Shown here in pieces: positions 44,088 to 54,919 of a stretch of 64,000 nucleotides of DNA; within the stretch, counting starts at the first letter, position 1; each line of letters starts with the position of its first letter. The position numbers and the translations under genes are program-made. This DNA is from Eledone cirrhosa (taxonomy: Eukaryota > Mollusca > Cephalopoda > Octopoda > Eledonidae): NCBI GenBank assembly GCA_964016885.1, contig OZ024740.1, positions 293,681,217-293,745,216 of the forward strand, given 5' to 3'. The notes beneath the pieces were generated by a model. It ran no database searches and was not told the DNA's origin. It saw only the letters and a list, made by a program, of their open reading frames with translations.

Positions 44088-44340
44088 TATCATCATCATC
44101 ATCATTATCACCGTTTTACATCCATTCTTCCACGCTAGCATGGGTTAGACGGGTTGTCCTGTTGTGGGCAGTGCCTGGTTGGGTGACCTTGTCTTGCTCA
44201 TACGGGAACTGATTTTAGCTTGATTTCTACAACTGGATGCCCTTCCTAACACCAATCCCATTTACAGTGATTGTTGGGTGTGTTTTTTTTCATGGCGCCT
44301 ACACGACCACTTTACAGTGTGGGCTGGGTGCTTTTTTGTA
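44088..44340 (-). repeat. LINE 3' end, 5'-truncated
   Basis: On plus it starts (ATC)n, caccgttttacatccattct, gctagcatgggttagacggg, and continues through ttcctaacaccaatcccatt to the ctgggtgctttttt block. It is the 3' UTR end of the lineage represented by 55632-56530. Confidence 0.85.
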
Positions 44341-44692
44341 TATTGTATATTGAATAATATACAGGATGTTTATGAAACATTTGAATGTCTTTAGCGATGA
44401 ATTTCAGCAAAAACAAGGGGAAGTAATTGATGCAATTCTCAATTATTAGCAGTTATCGAAACTATATATCTCCCCATGTTTGCTAAGCTTTCAAGCTTAC
44501 ATTGGCCTCAGCAAAGACAGGGAGATATGTAGTTTCGGTAACCACTAATAAGCGAGAAACACGTTGATTACTTTCTCCCGTTTTTGCTGAGGCTGAGTGT
44601 GTGATGGGGATCACAAACTTAGAAATTCATTGCGGAAAGGCCTTCAAATATTTTTCATAAATATCCCATATATTATTCAATATACAGTATGT
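44341..44692. mobile_element. Palindromic foldback/MITE of about 350 bp
   Basis: The outer ends gtatattgaataatatacag and its inverted partner ttattcaatatacagtatg pair, and pairing continues inward: gtttatgaaacatttgaatg against ttcaaatatttttcataaat, and cgaaactatatatctcccc against ggagatatgtagtttcgg. The centre lies at about 44500 (agctttcaagcttac). No transposase frame. It is inserted at the end of a LINE tail. Confidence 0.8.
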
Positions 44693-44883
44693 ACATTTAT
44701 TTGTATATTTGATTTAATGTTTCGAGTAAATGTTAAAGTATGCTTCACATAATAAAGATAAATTCAATATGAGCGAGATTCAAATTCGTAAGAAAAATGT
44801 GACCTTTAAATAATAGAAACAAAAATATATGGTAATGATCTTCTTCCTCTTGGTTGTCCATCGTGAATGATGATGACATCTTC

Positions 44884-45480
44884 TTTATTTTAGTTCCCCT
44901 CTGCCATGGGCACGAAGGTGGCTGTGGAGGCCGATCCTTGAATTGCAGGTCCGGGGACAGTGGGGGCAGGGGAAGAGATTGAAGTTGCTTGGGGCAGCTG
45001 CTGATGCCTTTCTCCTCCTTTCACGGGCCTCAGTGACCTCTGCCCGTCTCTTCTCTTCAAAAGAGTCCTTGGTGCATCTGGTAAGGGCTCGCCACTCATT
45101 CCTGTCCTGAGCATGGGACTCGAGTTGTTTTGGGGCAATTCCAGTGTTGTTGATACTGGACTTCACGCAGTCTTTGAACCTCTTGAGAGGCCTGCCTCAC
45201 TTTTGTTTCTCCGAACAGAGTTCCCCATACATCAGTTGCTTCGGAAGCCTGTGATCGTCCATCCGGATGACATGTCCCACCCATCGAAGTCAGCTCTTCA
45301 GTATCATAGGTTCGAAACTGGTTGTCTCAGCCATGTCAAGAACTTCGAGGGTGGAGACCTTGTCCTGCCATTTGATGTTCATGATTGACTGCAGACTGCG
45401 CATGTGGAACCGTTCCAGCTGCTTCAGGTGCTTTCTGTACACGTGGTTTCATCAAACTGTCTTGTAAACCACAGGTTCTC
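44884..45480 (-). pseudogene. LINE RT C-terminus with a C2H2-type zinc finger
   Basis: On minus: RSLQSIMNIKWQDKVSTLEV, LRWVGHVIRMDDHRLPKQLM, YGELCSEKQ (frameshift), then NEWRALTRCTKDSFEEKRRA and a terminal finger FPCPHCPRTCNSRIGLHSHL ending RAH. The finger (C-x2-C then H-x3-H) at the very end of an RT is typical of one LINE lineage. A stop near 45205 splits it. The palm is missing. Confidence 0.85.
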
Positions 45481-45798
45481 AACCCATTTAGGCCAAGCGC
45501 CCCATTTTGTACCTCGAAATCATGAAACGCCCCCCCCCCCCCGCCACCCTATTTTTTCACTTTTTCAATATACTACTGATTTTTATATCAGTAGATTACT
45601 AAAAAATTGATTAACAATATTCCAAACGTGTGTATTATCTGATGATGTGTTGTATGTGGTCCTAGATGTGTGTTCTACTCGCTTCTGTTTTTTCTTTTCT
45701 TTTTTTTTACACTCCCTGGATATATATATAAGCAAAAGGGATATTGAACTGTTAAGATCTCCTTCCTGGATATGTCAATATTTATAAAACAAACTTTG
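45481..45798. other. Unassigned, with a poly-C run at 45529-45542
   Basis: No coding homology. It partly resembles 52800-52870 (agatgtgtgt...cttttttcttttc), suggesting an old repeat. Confidence 0.4.
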
Positions 45799-45859
45799 TA
45801 TTTTATCTGATGAGAGCGTACCAAAGTTTTGGTACCCTTGAAATATATATAATAGAATA
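45799..45859 (+). ncRNA. Hammerhead ribozyme candidate 6
   Basis: Helix I strand tattttat (45799-45806); core ctgatga (45807-45813); stem II (45814-45839: GAG/CTT closing, then GTACCAA / TTGGTAC around loop AGTT); core gaaa (45840-45843); helix III t-atat-a-t with cleavage after A45851; and return atagaata (45852-45859), 8 bp with one G-U pair. All core bases are present. The helix I sequence is almost the same as candidate 3. No retroelement coding part is seen next to it. Confidence 0.82.
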
Positions 45860-46914
45860 AATATGGTTTTATAAATATAGTTTCCATTTATTAATATCAT
45901 TGATATATATATATATGGGCCTTCCAATTTCATTTTACATTATATACATATCTGTGTATATTTTAGTTATTTAAACATTATTTTTAAGCGAACGTGACCC
46001 AACAGGTCACGGGTGGTGTAGTATTCAATAAAATTAAAAGTAGTGTATGATAAGATATATAAACTGAGGCATGACATTTGACCTCAATGCACTATTTTCA
46101 TTTTATACATAAACTTGTGGTGTCGCATTCAGTGATTTCATGATATATTTGAAGAAAAAAGAAACAGTTAAGCAGTGATTAACCTCACCTGTATTTTATT
46201 TAATGTTTAAAATAATGGTATTTCAAGTCCTTTATACATTTGCATAATAATAAAGATAAACACAATAACAATAGGAGTCAAACATACAAATTAACTATGA
46301 CCAGCTGGATAATAATGGATTGAAAAGGAAGAAAATAGTCTGCTCAATACAAGGATGCAACTCTTGGTATTGGCATTATTAAAACCACAATGAATCCTCT
46401 TGCTTTTGACTTTGAAATTAAAGAATAGATGGGACACACAGACAGACATTACAAATATAATAAGTAAAATATGATCAGTTTATACAATTTAGTTCTAGCA
46501 TATACAGGTATATAAGATTGTAATATAGGCATGGTTGTGTGGTTAATTGGTTAATTGTTTTTTTATCATAGACTCAGGTTGTTCAATACATTGTGACTGG
46601 ATTTTGGTAGACAGAAATTATGTAGAACCCCATCAAAATATCTCCCACCCTAACTGAGAGCCCCCTACTCCTCTCCCTCCCTGTCAATCTCCACCACACT
46701 CATCATTTCTCACTCTTCTCCTCTACCTTCTTTCTCCTACATCATACTTTGAACCCAGCACACCTATCATGCAACAAAGACATTATACTTATCATTCCCC
46801 CATGACATTATACTTATAATACTCCTTCACTCACCTAATGTCACTTACCATTAACATCATGTTTATTACACTTCCTACCACTTATCATTTAACCTTTATC
46901 CCATAGGATAGAGA
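45860..46914. other. P450 intron 2 sequence, nothing recognised
   Basis: Mixed AT-rich sequence. 46640-46880 is C/T-rich with repeated attatacttat. No gene. Confidence 0.4.
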
Positions 46915-47190
46915 AGGGATTTTAGTCCAGTCAATGTCCAACAACTTCCCTTGTATTGGTGCCATGATGAAACATTCCCAGTTCACTTTGTAAAGTGGCC
47001 GGTGTTAAGAAGGGATTCCAGTCATAGAAATCCTGCAAAAAGGGTTGAGAGGACCCTTCTAGTGTTGGTGCCATGTAAAATGTATCCTGTATAACCTGTA
47101 AGGTGAATGGTGATAGAAAGGGCATTTGGTTGTAGAGACAATGCCAAAGTAGGATTGCGAGGGCTCCTCAATTGTGTCAAAGACATAACA
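46915..47190 (+). repeat. Diverged LINE-tail repeat
   Basis: Contains ggtgttaagaagggattcca, gtcatagaaatcctgcaaaa and a second gatagaaagggcatttggtt. It is related to the gttaggaagggcatccagc block of the LINE/SINE-B tail, in two tandem diverged units. Confidence 0.55.
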
Positions 47191-47329
47191 ACCTCTTAGT
47201 ACATGGTTCATTCTGTAGAGTATAAGAACATGTGTAAGAGAGATGCAGCCTCCAGCCTATCTCAGAAAGCAGTGTGTCAGTGAAAACCAAGATGTTATTG
47301 GGAAAAAGTGCATTCACTGATGTTCAAAA

Positions 47330-47930
47330 GAAGGAAGCATGGCAATGATATTTTGAGAGTTGGATGAATGTATAGAATAAGTCGATGAAGGAGTGACTAC
47401 TTCCAGCTGACAAAACAGTGGGATCAGCTATCAAAATTAATAGTTATTGGGTCAAAGGAGCAATTAAGGAGATGAAAAATGGCAAGGCCACTGGTCTGTT
47501 AGAGATAACTGCTGAGATGCTGGAATCTTCTCGAAAATAGTAGTGGAACTAATCAGCTGCATAATTAATCAGTTAATACATGATGTGGTCATACTTAGTG
47601 ATTGGTACAGCAGTATACCCATTAATTACTACTAGGAAAAAGGAGATGTACTACAAAGTAACAAATACAGGGGCATAAAACTGATGGACTAAGTTATATG
47701 ATGGAAAGAGTTAATTAGGAAAGGAGCGAAATTAGATGAGATACAGTTTGGTTTTGCACCAGAAAGGAGCACCATAGATGTCTTCCTATTAGTGAGACAA
47801 CTACAAGAGAAATTCATAGCTAAGTGTAAGACACTATATCTAACTCTCATTGATCTGGAGATGGCATTTGACAGAATACCATGATCTGACATCTAGTGGT
47901 CCCTAAGCTAAATACAATGAATATGTGGTA
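47330..47930 (+). pseudogene. LINE reverse-transcriptase fragment
   Basis: Plus reading with stops: KNGKATGLLEITAEMLES, then ELISCIINQLIHDVVILSDW, KYRGIKLMD, IQFGFAPERSTIDVFLLVRQ and LQEKFIAKCKTLYLTLIDLE, ending MAFDRIP (motif A). Same lineage as 54920-58690. It lies in P450 intron 2, antisense to the gene. Confidence 0.8.
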
Positions 47931-48544
47931 ATAGAAAAAAATATTAAAGCAATAGTTATTTACTAATATTATATCGATTTTTTCAACAAGTTTGAGAGAT
48001 TACTTAGGACATGCTTCAATACTATTAGACCTCCTTAGTGAAGTATTGACTTCACTATAATACTCAATGTAGTGATGGAGGAATAACAAAGTCAATGGAC
48101 AAGAATGAGCACTTATTTTATTTTTACAAGTGAATGGTATCTAAATAATTTATTATTTAAATGCTATTTTCTATTTCAACATGAAGTGCACATATTATAT
48201 ATTAACTTAGTAATTCTTCCATCACTATTTCAGAAAGTACTATGAACTTGATACTTTATTGAAGAGCAATAACACAACTAATTCATGTCTACAGATTTGA
48301 TCTGTACATAGCTACATTATTTGATGTATAATTATTTATTTAAATTGGTCAGCTGTTATTTGAGAGGAAATTGGCTGATATTTCTAGCAGGTCTAGTGAC
48401 TATTCAGAGGCAGACTTGTATTGAGCATTGACTATATTACTAGATGGAATTTAAGAGTAATTTATACTGCTATCAGCTTTTGTTAAAAACAATTGATAAA
48501 TTATATCTCCACATAATCCTAAACTTATAAATCTATTATTGAGA
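47931..48544. other. P450 intron 2 sequence, nothing recognised
   Basis: AT-rich, no open frame and no repeat identity recognised. Confidence 0.4.
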
Positions 48545-48650
48545 GAGATAGTAGCAGTAATAGGTAAAATGTAAAACACATTGATTCAGTGCTGTGGTGG
48601 TAGCAGAGAAGCAGTTAATAGCTACATACTAAAGAAATAGGGCAATGGAT
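48545..48650. repeat. Dispersed repeat R2, second copy
   Basis: Counterpart of 43818-43925 (gcagtaataggtaaaatgta, ttgattcagtgct). Confidence 0.7.
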
Positions 48651-48697
48651 ACTCCAATTAATTATAAACTTGTAAATCTATCTTTTTTATTTGTGCA

Positions 48698-48792
48698 GAA
48701 TAACATAAACAACCAACTTTACCCAATAGCAACAATAATAGCTATTCATATTTACTTGTATATATTCATCTTTAAAGATAAAAAGGAATGGT
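48698..48792 (-). pseudogene. Partial tandem duplicate of P450 exon 2 end and its donor
   Basis: On minus, caaccattcctttttatctt and the following bases read QPFLFIFKDEYIQ, then a donor-like gtaaatatg and about 55 bp of intron that match 48870-48966. The true exon 2 reads QPVIFVFKDKYIQ followed by gtaagt. The duplicate begins within the exon, has no matching upstream part or acceptor, and is about 170 bp downstream of the original. The peptide frame is still open, but there is no evidence it is spliced in. Confidence 0.75.
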
Positions 48793-48929
48793 TGTTGTTG
48801 CTTGTGCAGTTGTGGCAAGTATTCTTTCTTGTAACTTAATACATTAGTCACATGTTGATGGTGGCATCTGACAACATAAAAAATCAACTTTACCCAATAT
48901 CAACAATATTAGTTATACAAGATACTTAC

Positions 48930-49042
48930 TTGTATATATTTATCTTTAAAGACAAAAATGACTGGCTGGATACCAACCCAGATGGTCAGTATACCATATT
49001 CTCGAAATTCATCTGCAAATCTCATTAGATTTTTATAAAAGT
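48930..49042 (-). CDS. CYP4: CYP4-like cytochrome P450, exon 2 (113 nt)
   Basis: The acceptor tattgcag precedes AC, which joins the last G of exon 1 to give Asp. Thirty-seven codons follow: FYKNLMRFADEFREYGILTI, then WVGIQPVIFVFKDKYIQ, ending in phase 0 at CAA|gtaagt. F-R-E-Y-G...W-x-G-x-x-P is the beta-1 sheet block near the N-terminus of CYP4 proteins. It was found by motif, and the phases agree with exons 1 and 3. A partial copy lies just downstream at 48698-48792. Confidence 0.92.
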
Positions 49043-49680
49043 CTGCAATAGAATTGTTTAAAAGTGAGAAAACTATTCAGTCAGAAAAGTGAGAAAGGTA
49101 TTCAGTTGATGAATGTAAATTCAATACTTTCTTAAAATACTTATATTCAAAAGAAATATTCTGTTTAAGTTTTCAGAGGGTTGACTTTTGTGGGGAGGGA
49201 GATTATCTACAGTGGGAAAGACATTTTGAGTAAAGAGAGCCTGGAGTATAGAGTAAGCCTTGGTGGCAGTGATTCAGAGAAACAGGGGTCATTGTAATAG
49301 TTATAAACTTGCTCGATAGAGGAGTCAGCATATCTGTAAGCTATAAATTGTTGTGTTTTGGTGTGTAAGTAATAGAATATATTTCTTTGGGATGTTTGTT
49401 TATGTAACAGTAACACTGTTCCAGATCTGTGAACAGTATTCTGTTATAAGAGTAGTTATTCAAGCTTTGTGGACAATAAGCAACTCACCAAATCACAAAT
49501 GATATGAATTTACTTGTTCCATAAAGTATACAATTTTTACTGAAAGCTATAAGAGTAAGTGGAAATACATAAAAAAGGCTAAATAATATTGAAGAGGGAA
49601 CAGAAAAAAAGAACAAGATATAGAAAAGATAAATTGATAGTTATTTGAGAGAAAGATTTATCAATATTTATATAAATAAC

Positions 49681-49727
49681 AATATTTATATATATTTATA
49701 TATTTATATATTTATATATTTATATAG
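49681..49727. repeat. (TTATATA)n microsatellite
   Basis: About six seven-base units, unlike the dinucleotide repeats elsewhere. Confidence 0.9.
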
Positions 49728-49739
49728 CTCCTAAGAAAA

Positions 49740-51420
49740 CTTCCACAACCCAGTGACATAGCTGGAATGAGGGGAGTAAAGGCTGCCTCTAATAAGAAGC
49801 CCTCCTACACACCTGCTATCAAGAATGTATTTAGGGTCCTCCTCTCTTCAGAAAGATGTATCCTCATGAGGTAGAGAGAATACTTTGCTAATCTTCCAAA
49901 CCCATCACAACAACATCTTCTGATGTAAATAAGGTGCATCTTGGAGCGGCGACTTGGAAGTTGAGGTCACAAGAGCAGTTAAAGCGCTCAAATGTGGCAA
50001 GACTGCTGGGTAAGACAAAATCCACCCCAAGATGTTAAAAGCCTTAAATAAAGAAGGTATTCTCTGACTGACTCCTGTGTTCCCAGTGGCATGGATCTCT
50101 GGAAAGGCACATAAGCAATGGCAATTCGGAGTGATAATCCCAATTTTCAAAAAGGGAGACAAGAGAAATTGTTCCTATTACAGAGGGATCTCCTTGTTAA
50201 GCCTCCCTCGTAAAGTCTATGCTATGTATCTGGCAAAGAGATGCAGGGAGATTGTTGAGTCCAAGCTAGCTGATGAATAGTGTGGTTTTTCACCCCGGAC
50301 GCAGCACGGCTGACCAAATATTCACACGGCGGCAGGTTTTTGAGAAATTGTGGGAGTATATTCTTGTTTTGTCAACCTTGAAAAGGCATATGATTGAATT
50401 CCTCTGGACATACTGTGGAAGGTTCTGCAGGAGTATGGGATTGATGGTCAGCTTCTTAGTGCCCTGCTGTCTCTATATGAATGCCTGAGTGTTTGTGTTT
50501 AAATAAATGGTGCTAAATCAAAACCATTCAATGTGGGAGTCAGACTCCACCAAGGGTGCATACTATCACCTCTCCTGTTCATTATTTTCATGAACATCAT
50601 TAACATGTGCAGCTGGGTTAGAAGTGATATCATGACTGGTGGGTTTAAAATCAGTCGGCTGGAATTTGCAGACACCATGGTGTTACTTAATTTGACAGAA
50701 GATGATTTTTGACTTGCACTCAATAGGTTTGATGCCGAATGCTGCATGGCTGGATGAAAATCAGTGCTGTGAAAACTGAGACAGTCCTCCTCTCAAGGAA
50801 GCCTGCACAGTGCATGCTACATATGACTGGAGTTCCACTGAAGCAGATAGAGAATTTCAAGTACCTTGGGGCTGTGTTCAGGAGTGATAGAAAGCAGGAG
50901 GCTGAATTAAGTGCAAGAATTGCAAAAACTGGTGCAGTAATGCTCCAGCTTTAGTATACAGTAATCAGAAGGGAGGTAGGCGTAAAAGCCAAACTTGCTG
51001 TCTTCAATTCGGTTTTCATGCCAACCCTTACCTATGGTCATGAATCTTGGGTAATGACCAAACGAATAATTTAACAAATTCAAGTGGCCGAAATAGGATT
51101 CCTCTGAAGTGTCTTTGGAGTAACGTTACTTGATAAAGTGCATATCTCAGGGATCAGAGAGTCACTCCCGGTAGAGCTGCTACTTCTCTGAATTGAAATT
51201 TCACAGCTGCGATACTATGGGCCCGTGGTTAGAATGTCTGAGGCAAGAATTGCTGGACAGATTTTACAGGCAAAACCAACCAGCAAGAGACCCTGGGGTA
51301 GAACCTGAGCAAGATGGTTGGATAATATCCCTCAGCTTGGCTGGTCTTACTTGGGGATCCAGCCAGATCAGTTGCAGACAGTAGCTTCTTATCAGGGCCT
51401 AAGGGAGGGGGGCGTCCATC
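49740..51420 (+). pseudogene. LINE reverse transcriptase, decayed
   Basis: Plus reading with many stops: AVKALKCGKTAG, DKIHPKMLKALNKEGIL, FGVIIPIFKKGDKRNCSYYR, GISLLSLPRKVYAMYLAKRC, FVNLEKAYD (motif A, frame-shifted), RLHQGCILSPLLFIIFMNII (motif B) and LEFADTMVLLN in place of FADD. The thumb reads IENFKYLGAVFRSDRKQE and KAKLAVFNSVFMPTLTYGHE. The end reads ARWLDNIPQLGW. The catalytic second Asp of FADD is replaced by Thr. It is a different lineage from the elements above, in P450 intron 1, antisense to the gene. Confidence 0.85.
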
Positions 51421-52199
51421 CGGTATTTTGTTCTGGGGCCCAAGAGCTATGAAGGCCCCATAGCAACCATGTAACTTCTAAGGGGTCTTGTACCACCTTG
51501 CAAAATTTCTCTTGGAGGCCCTGCTTCTTTCAGGACCTGTTAAAAGGAGTGTTTAAGGACTCTGCCCTCACAACCCTCTCAGGAAGAGTGCAAAAAGAAG
51601 AAGAAGAAGAAAACATTGACTGGTAGCTCTTATACCCATCAAACAAATAATTCCTTATTAACCTGATTAAACTATATGGTGCTGACAAGATGTTGCCTAA
51701 TGGTTTAATCCATTGGTATACAATGTGAGCTCTAGATTCTGAACCCTTCAGCTTCTCAACATCAGCAGACAACAATTGACCTGCTTGCTGAGTCCTTCCC
51801 TTCCATTGCGGTCCCTCCCCTGTTGGCATGGAGCCCCATCAGAAATTACCTATCCATTCTGAAGCTACTATACATGCCCAGGCCTAACCCATCTCACAGA
51901 TTTTTGTCATGTCTCCAATGTCAGACTCTCTCCAGAGTCCCGTGGTCAGGCTGCATTGCCCAAGTGATTTGGAGGCCTTGGAGTACATAAATGCTCGTCC
52001 CTCCCTCTCCCATGCTTCCTTTCCTCCACCTATGCTTGCTCCACCATGGTGAGCAATGTCCGCTCCTTTTCAACATGGACTAGTTCTAACAGGGAGTTGG
52101 ATGAAGCTCTTCTATGATGGAGAAAGTTGGTTTGTCTGTTTCTGATAAGGTGGAGGACAAAAGGAGACAGAGAGTTTGGGACAACATACATTCGGAGAT
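51421..52199 (+). other. Unassigned, probably the body upstream of the domain at 52200
   Basis: 51840-52060 reads in fragments (LSCLQCQTLSRVPWSG) and leads into the W-E-V-T domain, so it may be the decayed N-terminal side of the same protein. A (GAA)n run lies at 51594-51611. No RT motif was found. Confidence 0.4.
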
Positions 52200-52722
52200 C
52201 ACCTTTGACTGCAGAGGCCTTCACTGTCTATCATGACACCAGAATGGGTGTCACACTGAGCTAACCCTTATCATCAAGAGAGCTTTGGCCTGGGCAAACT
52301 TACCCTTAATTTTGGAGCCATCTGAGTTGTCCACGATTAATGGGAAATGGCCCAACGGTCTTACCTTGTGGTCCTAGTCAAGAGGCAGGTGCCTTTTCTG
52401 GGAAGTCACAGTTAGTGACTCTTTTGCATCGTCCCTTATCCTGGATGCAGTGGTGAGGGTGTGAACTACTGCGTCTGCAGCCAGACGGAATAAAATCCTA
52501 AAATACTGTGATCTGTCGGCTGACTACATTTTCCAGGCAATGGCGTTCGAGAGATTTGGGGGAGTTGGGCCGCTAGCTGCAAGGTTCTTGCCCTCACTTG
52601 TGGTTTACCTAATCGAGGTAACTGGTGATGCTCGTGAAGGCACTTGGATGTTCCAGTATATCAGCCTTGCCATCACCCAAGGTAACGCAGTGAGCATTCT
52701 GGCTTGCCTAAAAAGTTATTAG
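52200..52722 (+). pseudogene. C-terminal retroelement-type domain with WEVT motif
   Basis: Plus reading: IIKRALAWANLPLILEPSEL, NGKWPNGLTL, SRGRCLFWEVTVSDSFASSL, AARRNKILKYCDLSADYIFQ, then AFERFGGVGPLAARFLPSLV and MFQYISLAITQGNAVSILAC. It matches 14190-14690 block by block (IWDVTCTDTF, VSLAVLQGNAFSI), with Asp of WDVT replaced by Glu. Stops at about 52378 and 52466. Confidence 0.7.
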
Positions 52723-52739
52723 AGAGGTTTTCCAGTGCT

Positions 52740-53568
52740 CTTCGCAATATCGTTATCTTTTGTTCTGGCACCAGTTTGTTTGTCACCTACCTTTTGTTGG
52801 ATATGATCCTAGATGTGTGTATTACCAGCTTGTGTGTTTTTTTCTTTTTTCCTTTCCCTTTTCTTTTTCTTTATTTATAACTAGCGTGTATCCCGGCATT
52901 GCATGGGTAATAGCACCTCCAATGAGAAACCTTTATTTGTGAGTGCCTGTTAAAAACTCACGAAAATATAATGATAGGAAAGTTGTTTTATTTGGAGAAA
53001 ATTAAGAAGTTGAAAGTACAGTTTAGCTGTCTACGTGCATTGTTCATAGCAATATTCTTAAGCCCCTTCTTTTCATACTCCTCTGTTTTGGCCTTTTGGA
53101 GTAAATGTGAAAGAGAAATTCACAGGTTAAGTTGGCAGAAGATTCCAGTGTCATAGCAGTAAAGCGTAGGCTATTTACCTCAAAAGTTCATTCGCACTCT
53201 TTCCACTAAGTTACTCCTTCTCTCTATCCCTCTCGATGCAGTCCCTTGCGAATTTCTCATGTAGGCTTGGTGTAGATTTGCACCCAATCCATCTATCCGA
53301 TGCACATGTCCGCTTTGTATGGCTTTTGGAGGAAGGACGTTGTTTGGTATTATTACGAAAAGGTGTAGCAGAAAATCCCGCATGAATTAACAGCTCGGGA
53401 GGAAACTGCTTTCCTCGAATATTCATTCGCCATCGTTCTTGTCAACGCTCCGTTTAGTTGGTATTTGTTGGTCTACAGTTAGATGAATGGCGCACAAAGG
53501 ATTAATATTTATTGGCAAGAAGTTTTTTGAATAGTAAAAGTCGGGTTAAAGCGACCTACAATGTATCT
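52740..53568. other. P450 intron 1 sequence, nothing certain
   Basis: 52870-52950 (taactagcgtgtatcccggc, attgcatgggtaatagcacc) has the wording of a dispersed repeat. Short open frames on both strands are not convincing. Confidence 0.4.
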
Positions 53569-53671
53569 GTGTATATATATATATATACACAGATACATAT
53601 ATATGTATGTGTATGTATGCATATATATATATGTGTGTGTGTGTATGTATGTATATGTATATATATATGTG
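53569..53671. repeat. (TA)n/(TG)n microsatellite
   Basis: Mixed TA and GTGTAT repeats. Confidence 0.9.
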
Positions 53672-54078
53672 TTATCATCATCATCATCATCATCACCGTT
53701 TTACGTCCGTTCTTCCATGCTAGCATGGGTTAGACGGGTTGTCCTGTTGTGGGAGTGTCTGGTCGGCTGACCATGCCTTGCTCATACAGGAACTGATTTG
53801 GCTTGATTTCTACAGCTGGATGCCCTTCCTAACACCAACCTCATTTACAGTGAGTGCTGGGTGCTTTTTCGTGGCGGCTACACGTCCACTTTACAGTGTG
53901 GGCTGGGTGCTTTTTTGCCGTGGCACCTCCACGACCACCTTGCGGTGGGGGGTGTGGGGGCATATTGTCTATATGCTTCAGCTTGTACCCATGGGAGGTC
54001 GGGTACTATGTATTACTGCGTGACGCCAGAGGTCACGGTCGTGTGTCATCGCTTTTGAGAGGTGTAATTGGGTAAGGT
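53672..54078 (-). repeat. LINE 3' end with the last RT codons
   Basis: On minus the last coding part reads [17 protein letters not shown] then [15 protein letters not shown], matching SNLTHLHLSKIMSLNRDLWC of the LINE at 55981-56472. The 3' UTR follows and ends (GAT)n at 53672-53690. The 5' truncation lies in the microsatellite at 54083. Confidence 0.85.
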
Positions 54079-54082
54079 CGTG

Positions 54083-54265
54083 TGTGTATATACAAATATT
54101 TGTATATGTATATTTATATATATGTATATGTGTATATATATGTATGTATATGTGTTTGTATATGTATATATATATATATAAATATATATATATGTATATG
54201 TGTATATATGTGTGTATATATATATGTATATATAAGTATATATGTATATATATATGTGTGTGTGC
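54083..54265. repeat. (TA)n-rich microsatellite with TG/TATG units
   Basis: Long alternating TATG/TATA repeats giving Tyr/Ile/Cys frames that are not genes. Confidence 0.92.
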
Positions 54266-54340
54266 ATGTGTATATGAATGTAGCGAAGATAATACGTCAG
54301 CAATGACGTGTTTGTCAGGCAGACAGACATACAGACAGAT

Positions 54341-54494
54341 ATTATAAGGGCTCAACTTTGAGCTCAAAGTTGGCCTCAACGCTGAGGTCAACTTTGCATT
54401 TCATCCTTACAGGGTCGAAAAAATAAAGTACCAGTAATGTACTGGGTATTTGCTGGCTTTGTGCCAAAAGTAGAAACAATTATAAGGGCTCAAC
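54341..54494 (+). mobile_element. SINE-A, 5'-truncated, with 16-bp target-site duplication
   Basis: attataagggctcaac at 54341-54356 and 54479-54494 brackets a body from tttgagctcaaagttggcc to agtagaaacaat. The body starts with caactttgagctcaaagttg, a perfect 20-bp palindrome at 54353-54372. Confidence 0.9.
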
Positions 54495-54919
54495 GGAGAT
54501 TGATAACTGGCGCCTAACTCCCCTTTAACATCAGAAAATTGAAAAATAAAAGCTGCAGTTAGTATCTTTAGACCACAAGGAATATATAAATGCAAGTTTG
54601 AAGTCAATCCGAGTAGAAACGTGGATTTGTATAGACTTTGCAAAAATGAGGACACACACACAGACAACAACAGTTTTATATATATAGATATTATGATGAC
54701 GATTATGTTGAGATTAGAAATTGTTTATAATTCATGTTCAAAATGTTGCCAACAGATTGTAAAATTACAGCCAATTACAACATTTTATTGTGTTTATATA
54801 CATTTTTATGCAGCCTAGAAAATGTTGTGCAATGATTACATGAAATTACATACCCCCTTGACAATTCTATAGTATTTTTGACCTGCTAAAATATTTAAGA
54901 AAGAAATAGTGTAATTGCA

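Noticed and set aside
43638..44141. A 167-codon minus-strand frame rich in Leu and Ser resembling a membrane protein
   Set aside because: It reads through a GA/CT-rich simple repeat and repeat R2; hydrophobicity comes from composition.
54083..54347. Several 70-140-codon Tyr/Ile/Cys/His-rich frames
   Set aside because: Translations of TA/TG microsatellite; the same holds for frames at 13400, 15000, 17150, 23500 and 53570.
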